Program-made: the position numbers and the translations under genes
Shown here: positions 22,601 to 34,297 of the stretch, in pieces
Layout of the letters: each line of letters opens with the position of its first letter
Numbering within the stretch: position 1 is the stretch's first letter
Notes under the pieces: generated by a model
What the model was told of the DNA's origin: nothing
The model's database searches: none
Seen by the model: only the letters and a program-made list of their open reading frames with translations
Assembly: GCA_949126835.1 (NCBI GenBank)
Contig: OX421500.1
Span: 25,603,731-25,667,730, forward strand
Direction: 5' to 3'
DNA: 64,000 nt
Source: Anisus vortex
Lineage: Eukaryota; Mollusca; Gastropoda; Planorbidae

Positions 22601-25600
22601 GAACACTGTAGTTTATGTTTTTACACTATTATCATTTCTAAATGTGCATTTTGAATAATTTTTTACATTTTAAGTGAATAATATTTTAGTTTAAGATTAG
22701 CTATTTCATCTTCCATTAGTCTTAGCATGAGTTGGATTAGAACTAATTTTCTTGACAAGGTTTGGCAACAATAATTTTTCACACTAAATTTACATTTCTA
22801 CTCTTCTCCTCCTTATAAGTTTACAGACGTTCCTTCTAGATAGAAGATTATTACTTCCACTAGGCCCAAAACTCCTGCAGGGCAGCAGGGATTGGTCGGC
22901 GGCAGGGAAAGAACCTTCAACATGTCGGTTGACAGTCTAGTGAACTAACTATTAGTTGTTTTGTAGGAAGAAGTGCATGCTGGGAGCAGTATGGTCTTGT
23001 TTTGTTTAACATTAACATTTGCAGATGTTTCTCAATTAATTGTATAAAACCATGGGAGAAATTATCACCACACAGCTGAACTGGTGAAATAACTTTATGT
23101 TAATATTTAGAACTTTCTATTAAACTTCTATATAATTACTTAGTTTCATGACTTGGGTTTTAGTTTCCAACCAAAGAGTAGGGCACAGTTAGATACTGTT
23201 AGTTTCATGACTTGGGTTTTAGTTTCCAACCAAAGAGTAGGGCACAGTTAGATACTGTTAGTTTCATGACTTGGGTTTTAGTTTCCAACCAAAGAGTAGG
23301 GCACAGTTAGATACTGTTAGTTTCATGACTTGGGTTTTAGTTTCCAACCAAAGAGTAGGGCACAGTTAGATACTGTTAGTTTCATGACTTGGGTTTTAGT
23401 TTCCAACCAAAGAGTAGGGCACAGTTAGATACTGTTAGTTTCATGACTTGGGTTTTAGTTTCCAACCAAAGAGTAGGGCACAGTTAGATACTGTTAGTTT
23501 TATGACTTGGGTTTTAGTTTCCAACCAAAGAGTAGGGCACAGTTAGATACTGTTAGTTTCATGACTTGGGTTTTAGTTTCCAACCAAAGAGTAGGGCACA
23601 GTTAGATACTGTTAGTTTCATGACTTGGGTTTTAGTTTTCAACCAAAGAGTGGGCACAGTTAGATACTGTTAGTTTCATGACTTGGGTTTTAATTTCCAA
23701 CCAAAGAGTAGGGCACAGTTAGATACTGTTAGTTTCATGACTTGGGTTTTAGTTTCCAACCAAAGAGTAGGGCACACAGTTAGATACTGTTAGTTTCATG
23801 ACTTGGGTTTTAGTTTCCAACCAAAGAGTAGGGCACAGTTAGATACTGTTAGTTTCATGACTTGGGTTTTAGTTTTCAACCAAAGAGTGGGCACAGTTAG
23901 ATACTGTTAGTTTCATGACTTGGGTTTTAATTTCCAACCAAAGAGTAGGGCACAGTTAGATACTGTTAGTTTCATGACTTGGGTTTTAGTTTCCAACCAA
24001 AGAGTAGGGCACAGTTAGATACTGTTAGTTTCATGACTTGGGTTTTAATTTCCAACCAAAGAGTAGGGCACAGTTAGATACTGTTAGTTTCATGACTTGG
24101 GTTTTAGTTTTCAACCAAAGAGTGGGCACAGTTAGATACTGTTAGTTTCATGACTTGGGTTTTAATTTCCAACCAAAGAGTAGGGCACAGTTAGATACTG
24201 TTAGTTTCATGACTTGGGTTTTAGTTTTCAACCAAAGAAATATGTTTAACCGTTTGGCCCTTGGAGTCGCCACGCGTCGACTCTACTGATAGACCATTGG
24301 AGTCGCCGCGCGTTGCCGATTACGGGTTGTTTCGCATTTGATCCCGCTGAGAGTTTTTAAATGCTTATTATAGGCCTTTTTTTACTCTGACCAAAGAGAG
24401 CGATAGTGACGCTATTTTCAGACGTTTGTTTGGTAGTTTTAGCCCGATCGATGGAATATCAGTAAATTTTTGAAAATAACGCATTTTCAGCGCTAATTCT
24501 ATGAAAATTGATGGTATTTCGGAAATATTTAGAGAAGCATAGGCAAGGCTGATGAAGGAATGGCTTTATTATTTCCATAATGCCAAGATAATCGAGTTAT
24601 TTTAAGCATTTTAGAAATTGAATAGGCTTTGAATAGTAGGATTTGAGTGCGATGCGATGATAGCCTAGTTCCATGACAAAATATCAGAACCAATCGGCGT
24701 AGGCTGAGCTATTTATTTTCTTTTTCTTTATTACTTTATTTCTATCTCTACTGGTTTGAATTAAACTTTATATTTTCATATATTTACTATGAAGAATTTA
24801 AAGCAGTTGCTTTGATAGTTTTTTTACAGTAAATTTTTTTAAATAATATTTTTTGTCCGATTTTTTTTTCAATATACAGAGTTATGCGACTTGACTCGAG
24901 GTTTAGAGGGTAGAAAACTGTTGACTAATTAAGGGGCAAAAGGTTAATCTATCCTAATGGAAAAAATTTTATAGTTCTGGTTTCAGTTGTATTTATATTC
25001 ATTGTAAACTTTGTTTCTGGATTAGAAAAAAAAAACATTAGGGTAATTTTATTTACAGTCAACAAAATAAAAAATGAAATCTTCCAACCTGGCAGTTTCA
25101 TTACCGCAACATAAAATAGCATCCCCATGACCAGCTGACTGTGAGTCTCGGGAGATCACTGCTTCACTGGCACTTCCAATGACGCAGGCCTTAGAGCCAT
25201 TAGCCCTTGATTTAGTATCAATGTCACACCCGGAAGGGGACAGAATCAGCGATTCATCACAGCTGTGTAGTAGAGCTTCATGTCGAACATCAGCATACGC
25301 CTTGAGTGCTGGCCAATAAAGTCAAATGCATAGAGATCTTCATTCTAGTGTAACAATAAATTTTATTTTAGAAAGTTTATTTTATTTCAAAATAAAACTA
25401 AAGAAAACAAGGTAGATCTACATGGAATAGCCAGTAATGCTGAAATTTTAAAAAATAAACCATGTTTAAAATTATTGATGACTAAAACTAGAAATCTTAT
25501 TACAGCACACAAAGCATTTGCAATTATTGACTTTTTTTTTTTAGCATCAGTGGAGGAGTCCGGTAAAATTAATAAGTTCTTAACTAATAAAATATTTAGT

Positions 25601-28600
25601 TGTTTTTTTACGTCCACTCAGAATTTTCTGTGGATGTTAAACAAAAACCGGAATACCAGATGCCAATTTTGAAACCTATTTCAGTTTGTTGGTTGGACGA
25701 TGGAAGGTAATCATTACTTCAAGAGTAGAAGACCCTTTTTCTTTGGTTCTGATGGAAATATTTGTATTATTCGACTAGACACCGCGTCTGTGCTTTATTA
25801 TTAACCGTATTAACGGCACTATTAAATACACATTCATTTGATTGGTGCTACGTGAAACCTTTCAATACATACATTATTTTACAAGTTACCATATATGTCT
25901 CTTCATATGCTTCTTAATATTATGGTCAACAATAATTGGAAATTTGATCATCACTATTAAAAAATTGAAAGCTATTATCAGTTTTAATCAATTAGCCCAA
26001 ATTTTTTTTAGTTCTAAAGAATTTTATGATAAATCATATTGTATTCACACAAATCAACCCATTGAATGCCCTGCAAACACTAATTAAGCTTCAACTACTT
26101 TTTGCTTTTCAAATATAGCCTACCTACAAGACTACGCACATTAACAATAAGTGATGCAACCCCACGAATCGGTAAAACTGATATTTCAATAAATGCAAAA
26201 AATGTGAAGAAAAGGGTCTTAGGTCGTTTTTTAGATTATTACTGATTTGTAATGTTGAATGCCTTAACTTATAGCTGTGAAATTTTCAAGCTAAAATGAT
26301 TTTTAGAAATTACTCAAAAATGTGTTTTTATGCAGCTTTTGTATAAAATCACGCAAAATGTCCTCTAAACATTAAATTGTGTAAAAATATAATAAATATT
26401 ACCTAAGACATTTAAAACTTTAACAGCTTGTGTATTAATTCATTATAATCATGTTTGTTAAATTTCATGACGATTGGTTAATATGTGTTTGACCTCGAAA
26501 TAATTAATTATCTGTTGCAATGCTAAATTTAAATATCGGTACTTTTTTCTTTTTCATTTTTCTCCAAAAGGACTTTCTTTACCTTTACTTATGTAATTTT
26601 GAATAACTTTTGAACTAATTAATGGATTTTAAAGATTTTTTCACCAATATATAGATAAATGAATTAGCTTTAATGCAATACCTAAAACTAAATATCCTAT
26701 TTTGCCGACTTCAGTACCATTCCGTGGGGTTGCATCACATAATAACAATAAATTAAATAAAGCTGCCTTAAATTTAAAAAAAAATGTGAGAAGGCAACAC
26801 CTTACACCTCCAGCTTACCTTTGTTTGGATGAACCACCATCACCACAGCATCACATGAAGCTATGTTTGAATACTCTGCTTCTAATGTTGAACTTAACAT
26901 AGAGGGCTTGTTGGACTAAAAACAAATATGTAGGCAAACTAAGTATGTTGAATAATGTATATATGAAGGAATGTATGCTAAGTGGGTAAATTAGGCAAAC
27001 TAAGTATGTTGAATAATGTATATATGAAGGAATGTATGCTAAGTGGGTAAATTAGGCAAACTAAGTATGTTGAATAGTGTATATGAAGGAATGTATGCTA
27101 CGTGGGTAAATTAGGCAAACTAAGTATGTTGAATAATGTATATGAAGGAATGTATGCTAAGTGGGTAAATTAGGCAAACTAAGTATGTTGAATAATGTAT
27201 ATGAAGGAATGTTTGCTAAGTGGGTAAATTAGGCAAACTAAGTATGTTGAATAATGTATATGAAGGAATGTATGCTAAGTGGGTAAATTAGGCAAACTAA
27301 GTATGTTGAATAATGTATATGAAGGAATGTATGCTAAGTGGGTAAATTAGGCAAACTAAGTATGTTGAATAATGTATATGAAGGAATGTATGCTAAGTGG
27401 GTAAATTAGGCAAACTAAGTATGTTGAATAATGTATATGAAGGCATGTATGCTAAGTGGATAAATTATTGTTTTGTTGCTAGACTGACTGAAATTATGTT
27501 CCAAATTATTGAAGTATATTATATTATAAATTTGCCATTAAAAGTACATGAAATTATCATTAAATGTGGGAGAGTGCAATTTTTTTTAATTTAACTTGTA
27601 TTATTTTAAAGCATTTAGAAATGAGTTAAGGACATTCAAATAAAGTGCATAGGATTTTTGAATTTTAAATGAGAAATTATAGTTTCTTGTTAGACATTAA
27701 ACAAATATATAAGTATCATCTTACAAATATATAAGTATCATCTTACAAATATATAAGTATCATCTTACAAATATATAAGTATCATCTTACAAATATATAA
27801 GTATCATCTTACAAATATATAAGTATCATCTTACAAATATATAAGTATCATCTTACAAATATATAAGTATCATCTTACAAATACTTTTTAACACAAGAGC
27901 AGCATGGTGTTTACATTTTTTCTGTGTGTACTTTACATTGGATTTTAAAGACATTACAGTATAGAATATAGAACAATGCTACCAAAATTAAATTTGATTG
28001 TACTGTAACACTGTATGTATTTAATACTATATAACTATGGTGCTGATCTTTTCACTATGCGCCATCAGGAACGTGTGGGTGTCTTATGTATGGCCAGGAC
28101 TGAGGTACACAAATTGATCTACTTCATCTACACAAGCATTTTTACCTCATCTGCACACGAGGCCCAACTCTTACTCTTCTTCTTTTTCTTCATGCTTCTG
28201 TGACTTGTAAAGTGGGTGAAAAATCTCTCTAGAAAGAAGAATCCATACATTCCCAGCAGGGCGACCAGGCCTTTATACAAGGCAGCCATGTGAGTTGGAG
28301 TGTGACCAGCTCTCCAGTCTACACTGCTGGAGTCATTGTGATGTTCATCATCCCCATGGTGTTTATGATGATGGTTGGCATGATGGGATTCAGACAGCAG
28401 GGCCTACAATTTAAGTTCACCAAATGAAAATAATATTCAACATATTTATAAGGTACATGAAAAAAAGTTTGCTATTTGTCTAAATATTTACAACATGATA
28501 ATTACAGATGGTGTAACTTAGTGGTCTACTCACATGTGGTAACAAATGGAGCATGGCATCACTTGACATGGCGCCAACTGCAAGAGCCACAAGAAACTGT

Positions 28601-31456
28601 AAGATGTGATTGTAGAAAACCTTCTCCATGTTTGGAATGACAATGGCTCCTACAACACAGCACACACTGATGATAACGATGGATAGAAATGTAAAGCACC
28701 AAGCTGAAAGTAGACAAATATGTCTGTAATATATTGGAACGTAATGGTAATATAGAATGAATTTCACAACATCTCGAGTATTCAAAACAAAGTATTTATT
28801 CTGTAACATTACACACCGAGAAATGGACAAGTAGTTGACAAGGTCACAACAGACACACTGGAGAATTCTGGCTTAACAACATAGGGGGGAAGGACTCTTA
28901 CAGTTTATACAAGGGGAACAATACAACAAATAGTTATAAAGATTACAACAATATCAATACTACAACACCAGAAAATATTATTAATAATTATAATGTAAAA
29001 AAATGTATGCTGTTCTTTTTGGAGTATTTATGTTATTTCTTATTACTAAACTAAAAATAGCACTAGTAACAAAAATCACTGTTAATCTCCATTCATAAAA
29101 TATATAAAAGAAAAACAAAGAAACCTTTAAAAGGTGCCTGAATTGGTATTGGGTCAGTAGTCTGGTTAGAGTTAATATCTTGATGATGGTGATGATCATC
29201 ATGAAACTCCTGCTTTCTGGCATCTAAATGAAGTTCAGAAGTTTTACAGTAGCCAGAGTCTAACTGATCAATCAAAACAGGACACAAGTGTAAAAACTGC
29301 TGAGGACCCAAACTCTGTAGTTCATTGAATTTAAAGATTTGAAGAAGCTCTTCTAGAATGAGGCACTGAAATATGAGCAGAAATTATTTTAGTAAACTAA
29401 TTTAAAAATAACACTTAAATTGTTGTATAGCTATAATAGTGATAAAAAAAAATATCAAATAAAGAAACGTGTGTCTATTCAATTGGCATGGTTAGGATAC
29501 TTTTCTTTTAGACCATACAATTCAAAAATTTAGATTCTTGTCACAATTTCTTTTCTTTTTTTAATCTGCATTATTCCCCGAGTAGACTGGTCTACTTAAA
29601 AGCTTCTTTTTAGTTAAATTACTGGGACAACAAGCTCAATTGAATTGACTTTTAAACACTGTAGAAGATATATATAATATAGCGAAAGACTGTGAAATAA
29701 TTGTTTTTATTTAATTCTTGGTAAACAGGATTTATTCATGGATCTGGCATCAGGAGGAAGAGTTGAATCTCTGCAGACAGATATATGTTCAGAATCAACT
29801 CAACACATCCTGGCCCTAAAACTTTTTAAACAAAAGAATCTTTGTATCGATTAAGGAACTTTTACAAATGTAATAAGAATATAAAACTAAAATGCTATCT
29901 CACATTAGTTAGGCCTATACTAGAATATGAAGGATCTGTATGGGACCCATCAACTAAAGAAAACATAAAATTATAACAAATTCAAAAAAGACCTGCAAGG
30001 TTCATAACTAGTGAATATTCCAAATTGACAAGAGTAACACCATTAGTCAAATCACTAAATCTAGAAACACTAGAGGACAGAAGGGCAAAGAGTAAAGTAG
30101 TAATAATACACAAGGCATTAAACTCTAATTTAGAAATACAACCCAATAACAATCTGTTGCAAAGCTCTTTATCAAATAAACATAAAGATAAAAACACTTT
30201 CCTTGTCCTTTATGCGAGAACAAATGCATATAAGTATAAGTACTCTTTCTTTCCGAGTGGCATTCGGGCATGGAATGGGTTGCCTGAACAAACCAGGAAA
30301 ACCAGTAATTTAACATCATTTAAAACATTAAAAAAATGCAAGACTAGACTCGGACCACAGATGAGTGTAGGAGGCATTAATCTTCTCTATAGAAGGAGCG
30401 TCTGTAATGTATTTTTATAAATAAGATAAGATAAGATTAGACCTAGATAGTATATACTTATTTATATATTTAATAAAAAAATTCACAGGCCCAATGGATC
30501 AAATTGGTCTGACAGGATTACTTTAAAAATACTTACTCATTACTCATATAACTCATAACACTATTTCTATTGTAAAGTTATAACAGAATAAATATATGCC
30601 CCCTTCCCTTTTAAAGTGGTTTATAACAAAATATATATATAGGCCTATACTATATATAGGATATAGTAGGCCTACATTACCTACATATATAGGCCTAGGC
30701 CTAGGCCTAAAAAATATTTATGTATCTATTCAAATAAAATAAAAAGGAAAGTAAAAGCAGCATTAGTAATTTAATACTTACATGTTCCAAACCAGTTTCT
30801 GTTTTGTTAGTATCTCCACCTTTCAATAGAAAGTTTGGAGGATATTTCAATTTTACAAAATCAGAAGGGGGGTCTTGATTTTCTTTCACCTGAGTTGCAA
30901 GGTTTCTGCTTGTTACATCATTGACATTTTTCAGTTCATTGGTGTGATTATCATCATTATGGCTATGCTCATGTGCATGTTCAGTGTGTGAAATGTGATC
31001 TAATGAAGATTTGGAATGTGCAGCCTTTTCGGCATTGTACTTTACTTGTTGGAATATTTTGTCTAAATTGTCAATTGTTAAGAAGTTTTCATCCTGATAC
31101 TTGGTAAAGAGTTTCAAGATAACTTTTTCAGTTTCTAAGTTTTCAGAGTATAACTCACTAGCCTGATTTTGAGAATATTTTGTATGCCTAGGCCTAGGCT
31201 CATCATATTCATTTGAAAGATTTAATTTTGGATTAATACTGCTTTCTATTTGAACGAAGTCAGTTTCAGTTAAATGAATTGGGGCAAAAGTTGCATTGAT
31301 ACTTGTCAGCTCGGCATTAACAGAAATAGTAAAGCAGGTTAAAATAAAACACACACAACATTTTAAATGAACACGTTTGCAACTGTAACTATGCTGAAAG
31401 TGAGATTGTTCGTGCTTTGGCAAATTTAATTTGCTAAATAAACATTTAGAAGGCAT
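19669..31456 (-). CDS. SLC39 (ZIP) family metal transporter, LIV-1 type
   Basis: Imports divalent metal (usually Zn2+) into the cytosol. Eight exons: 30782-31456, 29125-29365, 28534-28703, 28146-28403, 25089-25300, 22200-22372, 21473-21660, 19669-19824. All borders are GT-AG, all phases agree, giving 690 residues and a stop at 19669. Hydrophobic signal-like segment at residues 32-48; His-rich ectodomain with an EF-hand-like FLTIDNLDKIF and LEELLQIFKFNE...FLHLCPVLIDQL; eight membrane spans, TM1 in exon 3 (SIVIISVCCVVGAIVIP); His-rich cytosolic loop (HHANHHHKHHGDDEHHN) between TM2 and TM3. TM4 reads HSFCAGLAIG and TM5 CYALPHEIGD, where LIV-1 proteins normally have HNFxDGLAIG and HExPHExGD, so several metal ligands differ. 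The C-terminal GGMFLYITLVDLVPEM is typical. ZIP4/12-like and ZIP8/14-like features both occur; I do not assign a paralogue. Confidence 0.93.
20084..21147. mobile_element. TTAA-flanked non-autonomous DNA transposon (piggyBac-like), 1064 bp
   Basis: In the last intron of the ZIP gene. Flanked by TTAA at 20084-20087 and 21144-21147, with inverted ends CTCTTTCCGTCCCATG and, read from the right, CTCTTTCTATCCCAGG. A near-perfect hairpin near the left end has 21-bp arms (20100-20120 and 20147-20167, one mismatch). No transposase is coded. Confidence 0.8.
21222..21360 (-). mobile_element. LINE 3' fragment, same family as 34795-35365
   Basis: The block from TTCTTTATCGCTCCCTGTGG to GGCCTTTGCTTCCTCAT closely matches 34853-34970. 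In translation this is the TNKTWHEI/DREAWRNFVAALC region of a LINE ORF2 end. Confidence 0.85.
22815..22960 (-). mobile_element. tRNA-derived SINE (family B)
   Basis: Reverse copy of the SINE at 32050-32235: on the minus strand TTAGTTCACTAGACTGTCAA, then CTGCAGGAGTTTTGGGC and TAATCTTCTATCTAGAAGG. In the ZIP intron between 22373 and 25088. Confidence 0.88.
23143..24236. repeat. 59-bp minisatellite with higher-order structure
   Basis: About 18.5 copies of a 59-bp unit beginning AGTTTCATGACTTGGGTTTT. Most are identical. A variant pair (TTTTCAACC with GTGGGCAC, followed by a TTTTAATTTCC copy) recurs about every 236 bp, i.e. four units, near 23634, 23872 and 24108. Lies in a ZIP intron and is followed almost immediately by the TTAA element at 24246. 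Confidence 0.95.
24246..24947. mobile_element. TTAA-flanked non-autonomous DNA transposon (piggyBac-like), 702 bp
   Basis: TTAA at 24246-24249 and 24944-24947, with inverted ends CCGTTTGGCCCTTGG and, from the right, CCTTTTGCCCCTTAA. A subterminal direct repeat TTGGAGTCGCC(A/G)CGCG occurs at about 24261 and 24296. No coding capacity. Different family from 20084-21147 but the same plan. Confidence 0.75.
26151..26738. mobile_element. Non-autonomous DNA transposon (MITE), 588 bp
   Basis: Inverted ends identical for 16 bp, GTGATGCAACCCCACG, then diverging (AATCGGTA versus GAATGGTA). ATAA on both sides is a possible target duplication. In a ZIP intron; no reading frame. Confidence 0.82.
26930..27475. 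repeat. Second 59-bp-period minisatellite
   Basis: About nine copies of a 59-bp unit (TAGGCAAACTAAGTATGTTG, AATAATGTATATGAAGG, AATGTATGCTAAGTGGG). The first two copies have an extra TATA. Unrelated in sequence to 23143-24236 but of the same period; same intron as the MITE at 26151. Confidence 0.95.
27705..27885. repeat. 22-bp minisatellite
   Basis: Eight near-perfect copies of CAAATATATAAGTATCATCT plus TA. Same ZIP intron, about 260 bp from the donor at 28145. Confidence 0.95.
29860..30440 (+). mobile_element. LINE reverse transcriptase 3' fragment with (GATAA)n tail
   Basis: In ZIP intron 1, opposite strand. Conceptual translation reads CYLTLVRPILEYEGSVWDP, RFITSEYSKLTRVTPLVKSL, RRAKSKVVIIHKALNS and YSFFPSGIRAWNGLPEQTRK, the end of a Jockey/CR1-type ORF2. 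The 131-codon frame 30025-30420 is open; the part before it has stops. The last about 60 bp (TAATCTTCTCTATAGAAGGA, GCGTCTGTAATG, then repeated ATAAGATA) resemble the end of SINE family B. Confidence 0.87.
30640..30715. repeat. AGGCCTA-rich cluster
   Basis: Tandem TAGGCC(TAGGCC) units with AT tracts just downstream of the ZIP exon 1 donor. The same motif runs into exon 1 (near 31192). Confidence 0.7.
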
Positions 31457-32049
31457 TTTTGAAGTGCAACTATCAATGAAAAGTTTGGATGATGCAACAA
31501 CTAGACTGAGCGCACATTGTCTAAGGCAAAGATGTTTACCGATGTTTGTATTAATCTATCTTTAAAAAAAAAATCGGTTAATAGTTGACAGTAACACTGT
31601 AACTGTAACAGTTATACTTGGTTATTCAGCTTTTATTTACTTCGTAATTTAGCACGTGGAATGTCTAAGATTAGATGTAGTAAAGTGTCGTGTGCACAAG
31701 TTCACGTTTCTTTAGAAAATGGCGATGTCCTGGTCACATGGTTTCGTCTGCGCATGCTTACTGCTCCTGTGTTTTAAAAAATCCATTGAAACCTCCAACC
31801 AAGTGGTGCGCAAAAATAATAACTTGTAAAAAAAATAAAAAATAAAAAATTTTGTCCTAGCTCTAGCTTTTACATCTCGACCTATGCCGACATGATCATT
31901 ACTACTTTACTACTTCGAAGCCATAATATTTTTATTTTATGGAGCTTAGGGAACTAAATGTAGTAAATATAGAAAATGTCCTAATATTATAGATTATGTC
32001 GCCTTATCACCAGAGCCTTTACAAGCTTATGTTACGCCCCGGGGCAAAA
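31457..32049. other. Upstream region of the ZIP gene
   Basis: No gene seen. The ZIP promoter should lie here. A GGCGATG stretch near 31720 and GC-rich CCCCGGGGC at 32037-32045 stand out; no clear TATA box. Confidence 0.45.
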
Positions 32050-32235
32050 GTTTCAGCGCCGCCGCCGGCTGGTCAAGCGGTTAGTTCACCGGACTGTCAA
32101 CCAAAAACCAACTAACACGTCGCGGGTTCTATCCCTGCCACCGACGGATCCCTGTCGCCCTGCAGGAGTTTTGGGCTTAGTGGACGTAATAATCTTCTAT
32201 CTAGAAGGAACGTCTGTAAACTTATAAGATAACCA
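32050..32235 (+). mobile_element. tRNA-derived SINE (family B), full-length copy
   Basis: tRNA-like head: A-box-like GGCTGGTCAAGCGGTTAG and B-box-like GCGGGTTCTATCC at 32113-32125. The body reads CCTGCAGGAGTTTTGGGC and the 3' end TAATCTTCTATCTAGAAGG, GTCTGTAAACTTATAAGATA. Partial copies at 17888, 22815 and 54783. The 3' end is shared with the LINE at 29860-30440. Confidence 0.87.
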
Positions 32236-34297
32236 TACTGTAACGACTTGTTTAGTGCTATATTTAGACTACATTTGCCGCCCCCCTGGAAGTGTCTCCC
32301 CCGGGCATATGCCCCTCCTCGTGTGAGGGCATTGATTACCACTTAAAATTAGACCTAGCCTACCATATATATAGCTAAATTCTGCGGCGTTGCCAGGGGA
32401 AATTAAAATAGGCCTGTATAAGCTACAGATAAAAATTGTATGAACTACAATGAACAGAAAGCTATATATTTAAAAAATTATTACTTTTTTGCTGAAGGCA
32501 TTTAGGAAAGTAAATTAAAATAAATATTGTAATCGGGTTAAAAATAGGCAAGTCTTTTTTATTAAGAAAAAGCAAAATTGCACCGTGTTGCCCATGGATT
32601 TACAATCTTTTTTTTTTAAGTATAACCTATACAATAATTAGTCTAATTGAAATAAAAAATAAAAATTTTTGAAATAAAAGGTATAGACTAACTGAAGTAT
32701 CAAACCCAGGTCAATCGCATATGGCAGTTCGATATGCTATCCACTCAGCTAGCGACGACACATGTGCTAATAAGTCTAATTCCAAAGATAAAATATGAGA
32801 CAATAAGATCACTTGTTTTTAAATAAACCAATTTCATTGTTAAACACACACACAGAGCTTCATATACATATAGAGAGAGAGGGAGAGAGACGAGAGAGTA
32901 AAAGAGTAGGCTAAATATTTTATAGAGCCATTTATAATTCAGTGATTTAATGTGTCCAACAGTAGCTACAGACAAGGGTATAGGCCTATATCAATTATGT
33001 TTATTATGTTTCACTGATATGTGGCTTACCATTTATTGACTTGTAGATCTATATTTTATATTGTACCATCATAATGCAGGGCCATATTAAAACTTTTTAA
33101 AAATGATAACTTTCTGAGTTAACGAATTTATTTCATTCTATCGTCTTTATCAAATAGAAAAGAAAGCATTTTAATATGTTCAATTCAATGTGCTGTTTAA
33201 TTGACAAAATATTCAAAGACAAAAAAAAAAAGAAATCTTCAAATATAAATAAATAAATTAGTAAACATGGAAATATAAATAAACATTGTGAATTGCATAA
33301 TTCTTAACTGCTCTGGAAAACAAAAGACTTAAATTTGGACACATAGATTATTAACTAACTGTAGTTGAACACAAGGCCATGTGCTTTAAGTTCATTAAGT
33401 TCTGATTATTTTAACTAGTAATAAAGCCATATGTTTGAACTTTTAATCTATAAAAAAAAAAAAGCAAACCCTTAAAGATGGTATTGACTAATTATATATC
33501 TGATGTCATTGATTAGCTGTTCACAAAACTGAAGGTGAAATTCACTTTCTTCTACTTCTAAGTTATATAATTTGAATAGGAATAAGAAACAAATTTCCTA
33601 TTTCTTTAAAGCATGAAAGTCTTTACCACTTATCTCTCTAGGCTTATTTAATATAGAAAACATATTTTTGAGGGATTGCCAATTTTCTAAATTATATAAT
33701 GAGCTGATCTTAAAGCACATTTTTGATATGTTGATCAGAGTTTTAAAAATCTATTTGCCTATTTAAAAAAAAAGGATTTTTAAAAAAGTAAAAAATGTTT
33801 GCTTTTCAAATTATAATTTAGAATTAATGGACGGATAAGCCAGTTCATAAAGAATGTATTTAATATTTCAAGAAATATCACAGATATATATATATATTCC
33901 AAACAAAATTATGTCTTGACAAACTTTATACATACTTTTAATCTTTCTGTAACATACAATTTTTATCCTTTTTTTTACAAATTTCAAAAATAAAATGAAT
34001 TATATTATGCAGACAATATTATTAGCTTATTATTTTCTTAGTTGTATGTTTAACGTGCTCTGAGCTTACATTATGTTTTTTGGCAGCGCTATACAAATAT
34101 TATTATTATTATTATTATAACAACTTTAAAAGATCAATAGGGTATTGTCATACAATTGTTAAAATTATTGCATAGCATTAGCATATCAATTTGTGCTAAG
34201 TGTTCCTTCAAGAAACACTGACATAAATAAGCTGATATTTTTTCAAATTGTATCTTTTTCTCATCCAGTTGTTACAATAATAAATCTGTCTACATAG
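32236..34297. other. Intergenic between ZIP and DYNC2I1
   Basis: No gene. Holds a GC-rich patch at 32275-32330, a weak tRNA-like stretch on the minus strand (32700-32760), a purine run (32870-32905) and a LINE tail at 34083-34120. Expected to contain the DYNC2I1 3' UTR. Confidence 0.5.
34020..34120 (+). mobile_element. LINE 3' tail fragment (same family as 3205-4123)
   Basis: GCAGCGCTATACAAATATTA followed by an ATT microsatellite at 34084-34120, matching the tail at 4086-4123. Confidence 0.75.

Noticed and set aside
23143..24236. CRISPR-like regular repeat
   Set aside because: Units are contiguous, with no unique spacers, in a eukaryotic intron.
32700..32760. Possible tRNA gene on the minus strand (TAGCTGAGTGGATAGC and GGGTTTGATAC)
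   Set aside because: Arms do not fold into a proper cloverleaf: the anticodon loop would be nine bases and the T arm is weak. More likely a SINE head relic.
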